A DNA stretch of 64,000 nucleotides from Dactylonectria macrodidyma (GCA_020744425.1 JAGMUV010000002.1:5004501-5068500), one strand, 5' to 3'. Shown: positions 19,666-31,134, counted from the first letter of the stretch. The notes: generated by a model from the sequence alone, not told the origin. Numbers and translations are program-made.

Positions 19666-21828
19666 TCAGGATTGTAAACTGCCCCAAGGCGAATCAGGGT
19701 TGTCCCAGATCTGTTCTAGCTCCGAGCTGAGTGACGGTGTTGGCCAGCTACACCTGTTCCGACACGAATCGAGCATGTCCAACACGCAACTTCGTTGACG
19801 TGGATTCTGCATGAACATCCCAGCTAAGACAAGAATGAACACGTCAGTATCTTGCATGTGACTTCTCGGGGACACTTACCGATGAAGAGACACTGCGAAG
19901 ACAGCATGCTCGATGCATCCTCCGTGAGTGTCATGCCAATGCCGCACACCATGTCAATGCTATGTTGTATGGTCTTCTGCCGTCTCATAAAAGCCTCAAG
20001 GCCACCAAGGCATGGCTCGTGAGCGCTGATTAGAATTTGGGACACATGATGAATCTGCATCGCCAATCCTGTTGTTGAAGTTAGCTTCATGGGTGCGCAA
20101 GACGGGCAAGGGGGATAGCTACCGAAACACTGAGGGTGTATCAGACGTGGCTGAAATGCTTCAGTGCCATGACGGCTCATGGCGGGCAGTGACGAGAACT
20201 CGACCGTCAGATGAGACTGCCATTCAAGCAGCATCTTCTTGAGCGCCTTGGCCCATCCGATCCTCACCAGTAAGTTATCCTCAATGTCCTCGGATGCATC
20301 GAGCGCGCAAAAGTTGATGACCTGGGCGAGGATCCAGACGGCGCGCGAAGCCAACTCGTGGCTGTCGAGATCCGCGTACCCCTTCTTAGGCGACCAAGTG
20401 CTGTACGTCCGCCGCTTCTCGCGAAACGCCACCCAGATGTCTTGGCGAAGCCATGCCCACCAAGTGGTGCTCTCGAGGCTGCTCGCCTCAACTTCGATCT
20501 GCCGCGAGCGCAAGATCCAGAAGACGCCCTGGAGGTGCTTCTGCCAGTCCTTGCGGGAGCCACGTAGCATCTCGTAGGTCGATATGATGAGCGTCGTCGC
20601 CATCAACTCTCGGCTGTTCTGATATGTCGGGTAGCGCATGGCCTTTTGCACGTAGTGGAGGGTCTGGTAGTAGTACTGGAGCGTGGTGTTCTGGTCAGGG
20701 CGGTTATTGGCGCCGACGCTTCCGTCGAGCGATTGATGGAAGCCTGATAGTGCCAGGATGGCATTCAGCAGACCTGCGTTTCGGACGGCGAGGTGAGGCA
20801 CTCTGGTCGAAAACGTTCGGGCTGGGTCGAAAAGATCGAGCTAGTTCTGGCCATGAGTGATGACACACAAAAGATGTCGAGCAGTGGGGACCATACCCAT
20901 GAACATATTCTATGTATAAAGTTCTCGAATAAAATTTGCTCCCGTTCAAGCAAGCAGATGTTCTCGGATGCTTGCCATAACCTCTCCTCTGCCATACCTG
21001 TTATAGAGTTTGCATGCGTGGCTCCCTCTGCGGGCAGGTCTTGTGTGGGCGGTTGACCATCGATTATCCTCGTTGCTCGCTGCAGAGGTGTCAAATCGAC
21101 CGCATTCTGCCCATCCGAGGGTTCGAGAAAGCCCCCATCAAGGTCGAGAGGGAAATCGGCCTCATGGGAAGCCTCATGTGAGGCATCGTTGGCTAACAGG
21201 CCGAACCATCGGACGGCGGCGACACTTGCGGACGCGGCAGGAGTCGTTGAAGCTGAGTCCGACTGCTGTCCATAGCCATCATTAGTCACGTAAGTGTGTT
21301 GAGTGTGAGTATCTCTGGTAGCATCCCAACTTGAACCATCACCGATGGCTCGTGTGTGCGTCGGTGCCGAGACAGAGGGCGACAGGTCTGAAGGCGCACA
21401 TTGCGGTTGGGATACAGCGACAGAGCGGACAGCCTGCAACACCTCATCCTGAGACGTTATGATCTGGCCCAACTGCCGTAGAATCTCGAGGCTGGCAGGG
21501 TCAAACCTGGGCACAGTTTGATAAGCACAGGTCAGATCACAGGTGGGTAGTACCTCGCCAAGCAGGTTGGACCGATTACTCACGAAGAATGGTCCTTCTC
21601 TGAGGCGTCGAATGAGCAAGGAATGTTGATGGACGCGCAGAAGCCACAGGTGGGCTGGACGTTGTCACATTTGGTCTTCCTTGCTCGACACACGTGGCAA
21701 GCCCTCACGCTCCTCTTGCGCGGGTATTTTGCATCAGACGCGGGCTGTCGAGGGCGCTTCCGTGGCTCTCGAGGGCCTTTATTAGAGTCAACGTCGCGAC
21801 TTGGCTCCACCTCGCTCTGCTCAGGCAT
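19666..21828 (-). CDS. Zn(II)2Cys6 transcription factor with fungal-specific regulatory domain
   Basis: Five exons (21828-21584, 21506-20897, 20840-20123, 20068-19880, 19823-19666) give 639 residues. A basic run (KGPREPRKRPRQPASDAKY) precedes a zinc cluster that begins CHVCRARKTKCDNVQPTC at about residue 44. The linker is Ser/Thr-rich. The regulatory domain contains LDLFDPARTFSTRVPHLA, which is restored only by removing a 56-nt intron at 20841-20896, and WAWLRQDIWVAFRE. Architecture and length fit Zn2Cys6 activators of small catabolic clusters. It is divergent from the FAD oxidoreductase at 22586 and lies just upstream of the permease. The inducer is unknown. Confidence 0.87.
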
Positions 21829-22585
21829 TGCAGATCAGGAAACAAGGAGCGTATGGTGATTAGATTGTGCCCCCGAAGATACCCACAAGGCTGGTATGCA
21901 AATAGACCGGGGAGGATTGAGACAAGCACCCGGGGCAGGGCGAAACAGAGTGATGCCCGCTGCAATGAAAGACAATGGAGATGGTGCAGAGTCAGGGTTC
22001 GGGGAGTCGCGGGGCCGGGTATTGAAATCGGGGAAAAAGGGCCGATACCGAGAACAGAATGCAGGTTTTCCCCAGCTGAGCAGCTCAGCAGGTCAGCTTT
22101 TAAGCCCCAACGTAACATCCGTGTCGATCACTTTTGATCCCAGCCCCTCTGGTAACGCTTCCAGTTAAGTTAAACCCATTCGCTCCTGTAGGGAATAAGT
22201 AGCAACTAAATTATAGAATTAAATTATCTAAAAAAAGACAAACATTCTACTAAAGTAGTCTAATTTTGCTCGTCAAGATAGAGGGGAAGTGAATGCTTTG
22301 TGGTGTGTGGTATTTTCTTCCACCCCTCACGAGGACCAACAGTGCGACGCGACACGGGGAAGATCGGCAAGAAGCCTAAAGTCGCCGATCATTCTCCGGA
22401 TGGTGAGATACTGATGATCGGCTCGACCAAACCACATTCGCGAAATAAATAGCAAGCCTATCTATCGTTTGTCTCGAATATCTTGTTCTTGCGGTTTAGT
22501 CTTGTCCAGCGGTCGAGTACTTGGTCAATCATCGACGACACTATAACCATTTGCCCCATCCTGCTTACGAGACGAATCAAGCACC
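21829..22585. promoter_or_regulatory. Divergent promoter region (regulator / FAD oxidoreductase)
   Basis: 757 bp. Positions 22165-22265 are AT-rich. CAACAGTGCG and GATCGGCAAG/GCCGATCATTC near 22340-22395 form a loose inverted repeat (GATCGGC...GCCGATC), a candidate operator. There is no gene. Confidence 0.35.
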
Positions 22586-24313
22586 ATGGGTGACTTAAAC
22601 TTGAACAATGAGTCCCAATCGGCATCCGAGGGCATCAAAATCAACGGAACCTCATCTACTGCATCATGGCAGACCGCACATCTCAAAACCAGGCCTCACG
22701 TCTTCACAGCCGACATTCTTGTTGTCGGCGGAGGCTTAGGCGGAGTTGCTGCTGCTCTCGGAGCCTTGCGCAGAGGTCGCCGCGTGTTCTTGACCGAAGA
22801 GTATGAATGGCTAGGTGGCCAGTTGACCAGCCAAGCAGTGCCTCCAGATGAGCATTGCTGGGTCGAGCAGTTCGGCGTCACGCGCTCGTACCGCGCGCTG
22901 CGTGATGGCATCAGGCAGTACTATCGCGACAACTACCCGCTTACAGAGGAGGCCAGACGAAGGCCACAGTTTAACCCAGGCGCTGGACACGTCAGCAAAC
23001 TATGCCATGAGCCTCGTGTTGCCGTCGCCGTCATCGACACTATGCTCATACCGTATATAGGCAGCGGGAAACTCATCATCGAGAAGCGTACGAAAGCAAC
23101 CTCGTGTCAACTTGACGAGCAACAGGCGGTTCGTGCCGTGGAATTCCGTCGACTGGACTCTCATGACACTTTCACCGTACACGCAAACTATGTCATTGAT
23201 GCCACAGAGCTGGGTGACCTGCTACCAATGACAAACATTGCCTATGTGACTGGCTTCGAGTCCCGCAAGGATACTGGGGAACCCAGTGCACCAGAGGAAG
23301 CACAACCCGAAAACTCTCAAGCAGTGTCCATCTGCTTCGCAGTCGATCACATCGAGGGAGAAGACCACACGATCCCCAAACCGTCAGAATATGACTACTG
23401 GCGCAAGTGTCACCCCGACTTCTGGGGCGCGCCACTACTGGGCCTGAAGGCGCCTCATCCACGGACCCTCGAGATCGTCGAACGCGAGTTCACGCCAAAT
23501 CCCAACGATGACCCGGCTCTGGTCTGCGCAGATCAGCGTAGGTCGGGCGGAGACATGAATCTCTGGACCTTTCGCCGCATCGCTGCCAAAGACAACTTCA
23601 AGCCTGGCGCCTATCAGTCTGACGTGTGTCTCGTCAACTGGCCGATGATTGATTACTTCGAGAAGCCCATCATCGACGTCACCGAGCATGAATTGGAGAC
23701 GAGGCTTACGTCTGCCGCTTCGTTATCCTACAGCATGCTGTATTACCTGCAGACTGATTGTCCACGAGCAGACGGAAATGGAAAAGGATATCCTGGGCTA
23801 CGTCTGCGAGGTGATATCACGGGCACCAGACACGGACTAGCAATGGCACCATACGTACGAGAGTCTCGTCGCATCAAAGCCGTCACCACAGTGGTTGAGC
23901 AGGATCTCTCACTGGATGTCCGTGGCGACAATGGAGCAGTACGATACCCCGACAGCGTAGGCGTAGGCATGTACCGCATCGACTTGCATCCATCCACGGG
24001 AGGTGACAACTACATCGACGTCGCTTGCTGCCCATTTGAAATCCCTCTCGGCGCCTTGATCCCGCAAGAGCGTTCCAACCTCCTCGCTGGATGCAAGAAT
24101 ATCGGGACAACGCACATCACGAATGGCTGCTATCGCCTACACCCTGTTGAATGGAACATTGGTGAAGCAGCAGGATTGCTGGCAGCGCATTGCCTGGACA
24201 CTGGGCTCTCGCCTCATGAGGTGCAAGGAAAGGAGGCGTTGTTTAAGGAATTTCACAAGATCGTGCTGCAAGAGGGCATCGAGACATCTTGGCCCGATGT
24301 TTCGGGCTACTAG
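22586..24313 (+). CDS. FAD-dependent oxidoreductase (FAD_oxidored family)
   Basis: An intronless 575-residue protein. The FAD-binding Rossmann motif is VVGGGLGGVAAALGALRRG at about residues 47-65, followed by an acidic residue at the end of the second strand (TEE) and GGQLTSQ. YVIDATELGDLLP in the middle and GCKNIGTTHITNGCYR near the end, with HPVEWNIGEAAG, are the conserved blocks of the FAD_oxidored (PF12831) proteins. These are often annotated as xanthan-lyase-like or FAD-dependent oxidoreductases in bacteria and fungi. There is no signal peptide, so it is intracellular. The substrate is unknown; sugar acids or polyols would fit the adjacent permease. This last point is inference. Confidence 0.88.
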   Translation: MGDLNLNNESQSASEGIKINGTSSTASWQTAHLKTRPHVFTADILVVGGGLGGVAAALGALRRGRRVFLTEEYEWLGGQLTSQAVPPDEHCWVEQFGVTRSYRALRDGIRQYYRDNYPLTEEARRRPQFNPGAGHVSKLCHEPRVAVAVIDTMLIPYIGSGKLIIEKRTKATSCQLDEQQAVRAVEFRRLDSHDTFTVHANYVIDATELGDLLPMTNIAYVTGFESRKDTGEPSAPEEAQPENSQAVSICFAVDHIEGEDHTIPKPSEYDYWRKCHPDFWGAPLLGLKAPHPRTLEIVEREFTPNPNDDPALVCADQRRSGGDMNLWTFRRIAAKDNFKPGAYQSDVCLVNWPMIDYFEKPIIDVTEHELETRLTSAASLSYSMLYYLQTDCPRADGNGKGYPGLRLRGDITGTRHGLAMAPYVRESRRIKAVTTVVEQDLSLDVRGDNGAVRYPDSVGVGMYRIDLHPSTGGDNYIDVACCPFEIPLGALIPQERSNLLAGCKNIGTTHITNGCYRLHPVEWNIGEAAGLLAAHCLDTGLSPHEVQGKEALFKEFHKIVLQEGIETSWPDVSGY

Positions 24314-24761
24314 TTAGATTGAGATGTTTACGTACCTCACCCCTTTATACCCAAACCTTGGTGATGCCGCGTGTGTTTCCTAAGCGCATACTCATCTGTC
24401 TTTGATGTTGATTGACAGCTCTGTTAACCACCAGCCAACTCCAACGTAGTTAATGTACAGTCTTAGGCCAGAAGATTCCATAGACTCCTATCATAGCCCC
24501 TGAATCAAACAAGTTTATACTAAGATTTCCGTAAGTTTGGACGTGATGATCTAAACATTAAGTCTCGTATAGAGCTTTAGGTAAAGAATACGATACCATG
24601 TATTGGATTTGAAAAATACCCAAATACTAGTACTTGGTAGGGTGTATTTACTAGTTTTGAATGTAAAATTGGGAGCCTACGGAGAGATTTGATTCGAGTC
24701 CATATTAAATAGTTGTATGGCTCGGACGTCTGACAACAATGGTTCGGGAAATACTTTATGT
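24314..24761. other. AT-rich intergenic between convergent genes
   Basis: 3' regions of the oxidoreductase and of the next regulator. No further feature is seen. Confidence 0.5.
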
Positions 24762-27141
24762 CTACAACCCTATCCCTTGCTCTCTTCTAGCTTTCGCCAT
24801 GGCACAACGTGCGAATTTGATTACCTCACCCACATACTCGTTGACCATGTCGACATGACTAGTTTCGCGAGACGTGAGTTTGCAAATTGGCATGCTTGTT
24901 ATCAGTTCAGACGCCGAGCTGAGTATATGCAGATCGTCTTCGGCCTGTGGGTCGAGAGGGTTCGTGAGGATGTTAAAGAAGATTGGAATGATAGCCGCTG
25001 TGGGGTAGAAGACGAGAGCCCTGTCATTATCCCGGTTAGCACGTTACGATGCGATGACATACGCTGTCAAAGTAGGAATGACATGCGGCCTATACAACAA
25101 AGAGGAAGGTGGCTCACCAAAACGCTCCACCGGCCAATCTGCTAACTGCAGCTTTCAGGAAGATGAGGGTCGAACGACTTGCTTCCAAAGAAATAGCAAT
25201 GCTTGAATGAACTCCTTGATTCCAATCGTATCCCTCTGGGTTGTTCTGAGCCTGGTTGATACTGCATCTCTCGCTTGCCCTGTGAATCGCTCTCAAAAGA
25301 TGGTGATATTCCATCTGCAAACTGACAAAATGCATGCACCACGGAATTCTCATGTGCTGCATACGGAGCTGCCTCTTTTTTGATATCGAAAGTGTAGGTC
25401 GGAAATCAGGTGGAATCGATTGACGCCAGGTTTCCAGTTCATCATCCAGCCCGCGGATGTCTCGGAGAATGTCCGCGTCTGATTTCCGTTGTGCTTGAAC
25501 AGAGTAAAGCAAACGGCATGTTTTCTCTTTGATGAAACACAAGCGAGGGTCGCCCGGAAAGTGGGGAGTCAGATCGTCGAGTTCAAGGGAACTAGTGTGC
25601 AGGTATCTCTCCAAATCTGGCAGATAGGAGTAGCAGTCCAGGTAGTTCTCTGGGAGAGTAAGATCGCAGTAGTCACCAGAGATGAGAGGCGGTTGACTAG
25701 TTCGCAGGGCGATGTCCTTGTCGAACATGAAGCATAGCCAAAACAACATTCGAAGTTGCCGAACCTCCCGGTCTGCTTTGGTTAAATCGGTGCTACACTT
25801 TGTTGGCTTGCACGTCTGCCCACCGAGTGTGAGGACGATACGACAAGCGACAGTATGCAGCATGATGGCAGTTTGCGCACGACCGGAAAATGTCTGGTGC
25901 ATAAACTGCCATAGCATTTAGCTAACAAACATCTTCCAAGAGGGTAGGGTTGGGTGAAACGTACTAGCATGAAGACGGTCTGAAGACTTAAGAGGGTACT
26001 GTCTTTGAGAATTTCTGCCAGTAAGTAGTTCACCTTTAATGCGCAAATATCAAAGTCAATATCCGGGAGGTTTTCTACCTGACCCTGGAAAATGCGCGTG
26101 ATTGAGAGAAAGGCAAGGACACATCCTTGAGCACTGAGCTGTTGAGCGGAAGGCTCCTCGTCCCATCGAGCATACGCAAGCGTCATAGTGTCCTCAAACA
26201 GAACACGATCGATAACCGGGAACAGGAGTCTGAACGCTGAGCCGAAGAATATTCTGACAACCACATCGACAATGGCCCTATCCGGCAGTCCGCCGAACTC
26301 CGTGGGGGAAAAGTAGAACGAGCGAGGGGGTGGAGATAGGTGGAACTTCGCGAACGAGACATTCTCGCCAGCCCTTGCCGACATCCACTTCTGGCCTTCC
26401 TCGGAGAGAATTGGTATCCCATTGTGGGAGCTGATATGCCCAAAGTGGGCTCCGTGATAGTGAATCTGCGCATACGAGACTCTAGGGCTGGATATGGATG
26501 CGGGCTTTGAAGTGAAGCGGTGTTGAAGGGAATCGTATGCCGTTGGCCGTCCTGGAAGAATAACTGGGTTCGACTTTGAGTTCGACGTTGACGCCTTGGT
26601 AGCAACCAAAGGATCTGTGATTGGCCCAGGAGTGGAACTCTTGGAAGTGGACGAGGCCGGCGAGGCCTTGCTACTTTCTTGGCGGGCAATTGTTTGTGCC
26701 AGAGCGACTTCAATTTGTTCGAGCCGAGTAAACAATGTTTCTTGGGCAGATGGCGTGTCTCTATAGATGATGGCACCACGGGTTAGATGATTGTCTGTAA
26801 CTCACGTTCGAGACACGAGCGATATGTAGCAGAACCGATGGGTTAGACTTGCTTGGACATTGCTTTCCGCTTCCGTCCTCTGACCCTATCAAATGTACAG
26901 GTGAGGCCATGATTCCCGCACCAGTCACAGGGGGTACCCGAGGTTGTCGAATCGCATTGAATCTGTTGGTGATCTTTCATTAGCCACTTACACCACATCA
27001 TTGTGAGTCTATTACATGGTGGGTGTATGACATGGAAGCAAGAGTTAGGGCGGGGCGGACAGGGCAGGGAATGCAAGTCTAAGCGCTCAGAATAAGTACC
27101 TTTCTCTTGTGACAAGCGTCACACGCCCGTTGTTGGACCAT
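24762..27141 (-). CDS. Zn(II)2Cys6 transcription factor with a GC-AG intron
   Basis: Five exons (27141-27100, 26962-26853, 26760-25965, 25905-25118, 25020-24762) give 664 residues. The first exon has only 14 codons and ends inside the zinc cluster (RACDACHKRK). The cluster is completed in exon 2 (IQCDSTTSGTPCDWC and a last Cys), followed by RVRGRKRK. Exon 2 then joins DTPSAQETLFTRLEQIEVAL, a short coiled coil, only if intron 2 starts with GC (AA/GCAAGT). The fungal_trans domain follows (LPDRAIVDVVVRIFF, LFPVIDR, HTVACRIVLTLGG, MLFWLCFMFDKD). The last exon supplies FNILTNPLDPQAEDD, the usual C-terminal helix of this class. It is convergent with the FAD oxidoreductase. A palindrome with paired CCG/CGG lies upstream at 27488. 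Confidence 0.85.
26761..26852 (-). other. Non-canonical GC-AG intron of the regulator
   Basis: The donor reads AA/GCAAGT, which is the consensus of GC donors. The acceptor is CTATAG after a CTAAC branch point. No GT donor nearby joins the two coding frames without breaking the zinc cluster or meeting a stop. Confidence 0.65.
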
Positions 27142-27487
27142 GTCTTTGAGAGTCCCGGTCAGTGGATACTTGTGCAATGCAGGTCGAGCCTGTCAAGGCC
27201 AGAACGGTCCTAGGCACAGCAGTTCGGTGACCAGTCCAACTATATAACCCAGACTTAGGGCACCTTCAGGTCGTAGTGTCTGAGATTGACATCTAGATCT
27301 GGCGTTGTGGTCGGGGGGAAGGTAGATAGTGGAGGAGATTTAGAAACCAAGACAGAGACCGCTCCTCCCTTGAGACAGGCGATATACAACTCCCGATATT
27401 CTCAAAGATCTCGAGACTGAAGAAATGCAATGAACAGGATCCCGGGTCCTGTTCATATCCCCGCAAAGAGGGAGGTGATGACAACCT

Positions 27488-27502
27488 CCGCTGACTCAGC
27501 GG
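27488..27502. promoter_or_regulatory. Palindrome CCGCTGACTCAGCGG
   Basis: A perfect 7-bp inverted repeat around one central base. It contains CCG and CGG nine bases apart, the kind of everted triplet pair bound by Zn2Cys6 dimers. It lies 347 bp upstream of the regulator starting at 27141, so autoregulation is possible. Confidence 0.35.
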
Positions 27503-28387
27503 CGGTTCACTGAAGGGTCAAGTTCCGACCGCCGTCATGCACCAGGAGGGTCGCTAGCATGAGAACCAATCAACCATGCTAGTTTAAAGTAGCGGCCCGC
27601 TGAATAAGATTCGGCTTCATCAATTCTCGTACACGGCCTGGTATTAGTTCAATGTCCAATGACTCGGTAACACAGCGCCAGTTACAACTTCTCAGGTTGG
27701 TCCTGGAGCAAGACTTGGCCAGACGGGGGAGACACAAAGATGATCATAACTCTAGTTGAGATTAGGAGCCGGAAATGAAGCTGAAATTACCAATGCTTTC
27801 TACATCGTGTACACGTAAAATCTAACACGTCCTAGCCAAGATAGCCCATAGGATAAGCCAAGGCCAAGCCGGGGTGCATGGGTGTGGAAAATATCCGCTA
27901 ACTAAGCGGGGGAGCCGGGCGTTGGTAGGGCGGCCAAACAGGGCATCACAGTCTGTCACATACCTAACCCCAACATGAGTTGACAGATTACCTGAGTTTT
28001 AAGTTCTCCCAACCACTAATATGTAAGGAGTAAAAGATACGAGAGATCAAAACCGATCCCATTGAATATAGAGGGCCGGCCTGTGAGACTAACATAGTGG
28101 GTTGATTGGCTGGTATTCTCGGACACCTGCGACTTACCCTACAACTGTAGGAAGTTCTTGTCTTTGTCCACCACTCCAAATTCAAGGAGGACATTGGTGG
28201 ATAGAAGCGATTATTAACTGGTCCGTTATGAAGCACATAAACAGGTTTGAAATCATGATGAATAATCACTAGATTGGCCATATCTATGAAGAGAACAATT
28301 GTAACTCAATTTAGGGAAGAAACCTGACCACTCAAATCGACGAATTATATTCAGAAGAAAATAAAACAAAAATAATAATAAAAAAAC

Positions 28388-28579
28388 TTAGCAAGATAGC
28401 ACACTAATGACCAGGTCTACAATTCTTAACCAGACAGAAAGAATAGGAGGAGCAAGTGATAACTCGGGTCTATCTACAATCGTGATCTGAACCTGCAGGT
28501 TACCCCCAATCGTTAGCACGATCCTGGAAGCTGTGGCTCCGGGCATCGTCATGGACTTACGAAACTCCTTGAGTATCAT
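28388..28579 (-). pseudogene. Possible relic of a Zn2Cys6-regulator domain
   Basis: A short open frame contains TASRIVLTIGG, which closely echoes TVACRIVLTLGG in the fungal_trans domain of the intact regulator 2.5 kb to the left on the same strand. The residues that follow no longer match. No zinc cluster or remaining domain is found around it. This may be a decayed partial duplicate. Chance similarity of a short hydrophobic helix is the alternative. Confidence 0.28.
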
Positions 28580-28907
28580 AGGCTTCTCAGAAACGAATGC
28601 TCAGTTTAAAGGCCCCTAGGAATGCATACTTATCTAGAACACGAATCATTCACATCCAGGTTGTGGGAAGACTCACAAATGTGGACCTGATTTGTTGAGC
28701 TGAATCCTATCTGCAAGCCACTCCAAACTAGCATGGTCCTGAAATGACGCGCTCAGGCAATCAGGCAGCCAGCCTCGTCTCACAACACGAATGTCTCAGC
28801 TGAAAAATACATCATGTTCGAGGCTCAGCTTGAGTGCAATACTGTCCGAAAAGCTACAGTTGCGCGCTTCCTGACAACAGCAGCTCTTGGGCATCGGAGG
28901 GTACAAA

Positions 28908-31134
28908 ATGCGACCAGAACTTGTCACAAAGTGGCGCCAAGCATTGCCGCCGCCGTTCGATAGAGCCTCGGCGGCTCCATCAACGCGACGCCGCGCCTCT
29001 TTCGTCGGTCTGAGAAGCCTGCCAGTTCAAGAGCAGATCACGAACGACGACTCGAACAACGGTAATAGATTGGGCCAGGGCCGGCACAAATCGATTGATG
29101 GGACTTTTGAGGACTCAGCTCGGTCAACCTTTTCGACGAGCTCTGGAAGGAGAAATAGTGAAGCCGTCCGAGCAGGACAAGCCGAGGCTGCTGTACAAAA
29201 GCTGAGAGAGTTAGTTAACCCATGCCATGCTGGTACAGTGTTTCCAGTGCTACGGCAGATATTTAATGTTGCTAAAGTTGCTATAGATGGGCCAAGAGCA
29301 GTAACGCCTCCACCGGGTCAACGAACACAACCTCCTCTGGGTCCGGGTCAATCGATCCAGATGTAGAGGAGCTTGCAGCATTAGCAGCTCGTTGCTTTCC
29401 AGAAATGCAAGATGTTCCCGTGACTATCACTGAATATTCGAGGGATAGCTGCCGAGTCTCGACATACGCACTTCGCGAAGTGCTTAACTCGCCGCATTTG
29501 TTGGATCGCCCGATACGTGACAACCACGTTCGTTGGATCTTTGCCGAGTACTATAAACTGGGGACCTTTTGGGGTTCGGATCAGAGGTGTTTTCAATGGG
29601 GAACCGACCCTGCAATTTTCGAGGTTTCGCCAGTTCGTCTTCTTCAAGAACGACTTGCAAAGTTGGATCGAGCATCGGGTCGGCTGTCCCAGAGCGCAAA
29701 TGATATAGAAGGTACGTCATCGCTGGCCTTTCTGTGTCTGATATTCAATCATGCTCAACACCAATAGGTTACAAGCGGATTGGAAAATATCATCGCCAAG
29801 AGCCTGGCTGTCCTGAGTATCTCGGCCTTCGCACCAGCGCGGCGGGCTGGATCGAGGAGGAGCCGACGTCTCTCTTGATCAGATATCTTGAACAAAACCC
29901 GGCTATTCTAAGTGAGCTATCCTCGAGAGAAGATAGTGATCTCAGACTCGGCCTCGCATATATCCGAGCCCGTTCTATCTTGATGAAGAAAGCGTTCGAG
30001 TCTAAGAATAGTTATCGGGACGTGCACGGAATGCTGCGGCATGATGGTGATCACATGCTCGGAAGCTGGGATGACCATGTCGAGTGTCTTGAATTCCATG
30101 GTGAGCGTAAGTATATGTCTGATTTGAACTGAAAATTCTCTGCTGACTGGCCATACGAGATACTTTGCTCACCTGTGGCTCTCCACGACTCTACAAGGTT
30201 GCCGCGGAGAGGTTAGCAAGACGAAACGATCCGCTCCGCAAGAATCCCGACACGGCACTGTTGTACTATGTACTGGCAAGGGTATCAATCGAAAATGATG
30301 AAATGATGCAAGACCAGCCTGAGCGGTCTTTGAACAAATTGTTTATAACACTCGTACGTCATACTAACTTCCTTGATAACCCCATCACTCGTCTTGATGA
30401 TATTTTGAATGCTCACTCAAAGCGGCGTCTAGAAAAGCAAGTCTGATATCAGTCGTGAACATGTCGAGAAGCTCTCCTCGCTGCAGCAGGTCATCTTCGA
30501 CCAAATCGAGTACATCGAGGAAAACCAACGCGAGCTGGTCATTTGGGGCATCCCTCCATTTCCAAATCACAAAGCGCATTTCCACCACGACCATAGTCCA
30601 CCTGCATCCATCAGGCGCCTGATCAACCAGGAAATGCGCCTCGTTGACCAGGATTTCCGTCATACTATGCAACATTGGAGGGCGCTGCAGAGTAAGGTCG
30701 ATCGCTATCTTGACGTGCTCATCCAGCTACGTGTGCTGGACCAACAGGATCTTACTGTTGAACAAAGTAGGATGGCCATCGCCCAGCAGCAGATCGCTTT
30801 AAATGAAGCTCGGACATTGCGCTTTCAGTCGCGCTCCATCTTCATCTTTACAGCTATCACAACCATCTTTGTTCCACTGTCCTTCTTCACTTCTTATTTC
30901 TCTATGGACGTTGCCTCTGTCATCAATTCTCCTTACAACTCGAAGTACTTCTGGATGGTTGGGGGGACGATTTCTGGGTTCATAGTGCTGGCGGTCTTCG
31001 TCACCGTCCGATTCATATCAAGAGAGAGGGAGCCGGATCTGGAAAGAGGCGCCACTCAGCGGGGCGCGCAACTTGGGGGGCGATTTCAGAATTGGAATTT
31101 GGTGGCAAGGGCTACTAAACTAAAGCTACTATAG
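28908..31134 (+). CDS. CorA-like two-helix membrane protein (frame interrupted or extra intron near 30.4 kb)
   Basis: Exons 28908-29209, 29287-29711, 29768-30106 and 30160-31134 encode a cytosolic Ser/Arg-rich start, a long helical region (REHVEKLSSLQQ, QIEYIEENQREL) and two C-terminal membrane helices: FIFTAITTIFVPLSFFTSYF and YFWMVGGTISGFIVLAVFV. This is the layout of fungal CorA/Mg2+-channel-like proteins. The GMN motif is absent and the loop reads SMDV, so Mg2+ transport is doubtful. Between RRLEKQV and DISREHVEK the frame changes by one base at a UGA (30444-30446). Either a base was gained, the ribosome shifts +1, or a 76-nt intron (30353-30428, GTACGT...TCTAG) removes about 28 residues and restores the frame. 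With the shift the product would be 679 residues. It is convergent with the amidase, the stops lying 18 bp apart. Confidence 0.72.

Larger units (their letters stand above)
27142..28907. other. Intergenic with relic sequence
   Basis: About 1.8 kb without an intact gene. It contains a perfect palindrome (27488-27502), a possible regulator relic (28388-28579) and an A-rich tract at 28350-28388. The rest shows no supported feature. Confidence 0.45.

Noticed and set aside
24717..25145. 142-codon plus-strand frame at the 3' end of the regulator
   Set aside because: The minus strand here encodes the last exon of the regulator (FNILTNPLDPQAEDD), so the plus frame is a shadow.
26183..26779. 198-codon frame overlapping the regulator, reachable by a different acceptor
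   Set aside because: Arg/Pro/Ser-rich out-of-frame translation. The other frame contains the fungal_trans motifs.
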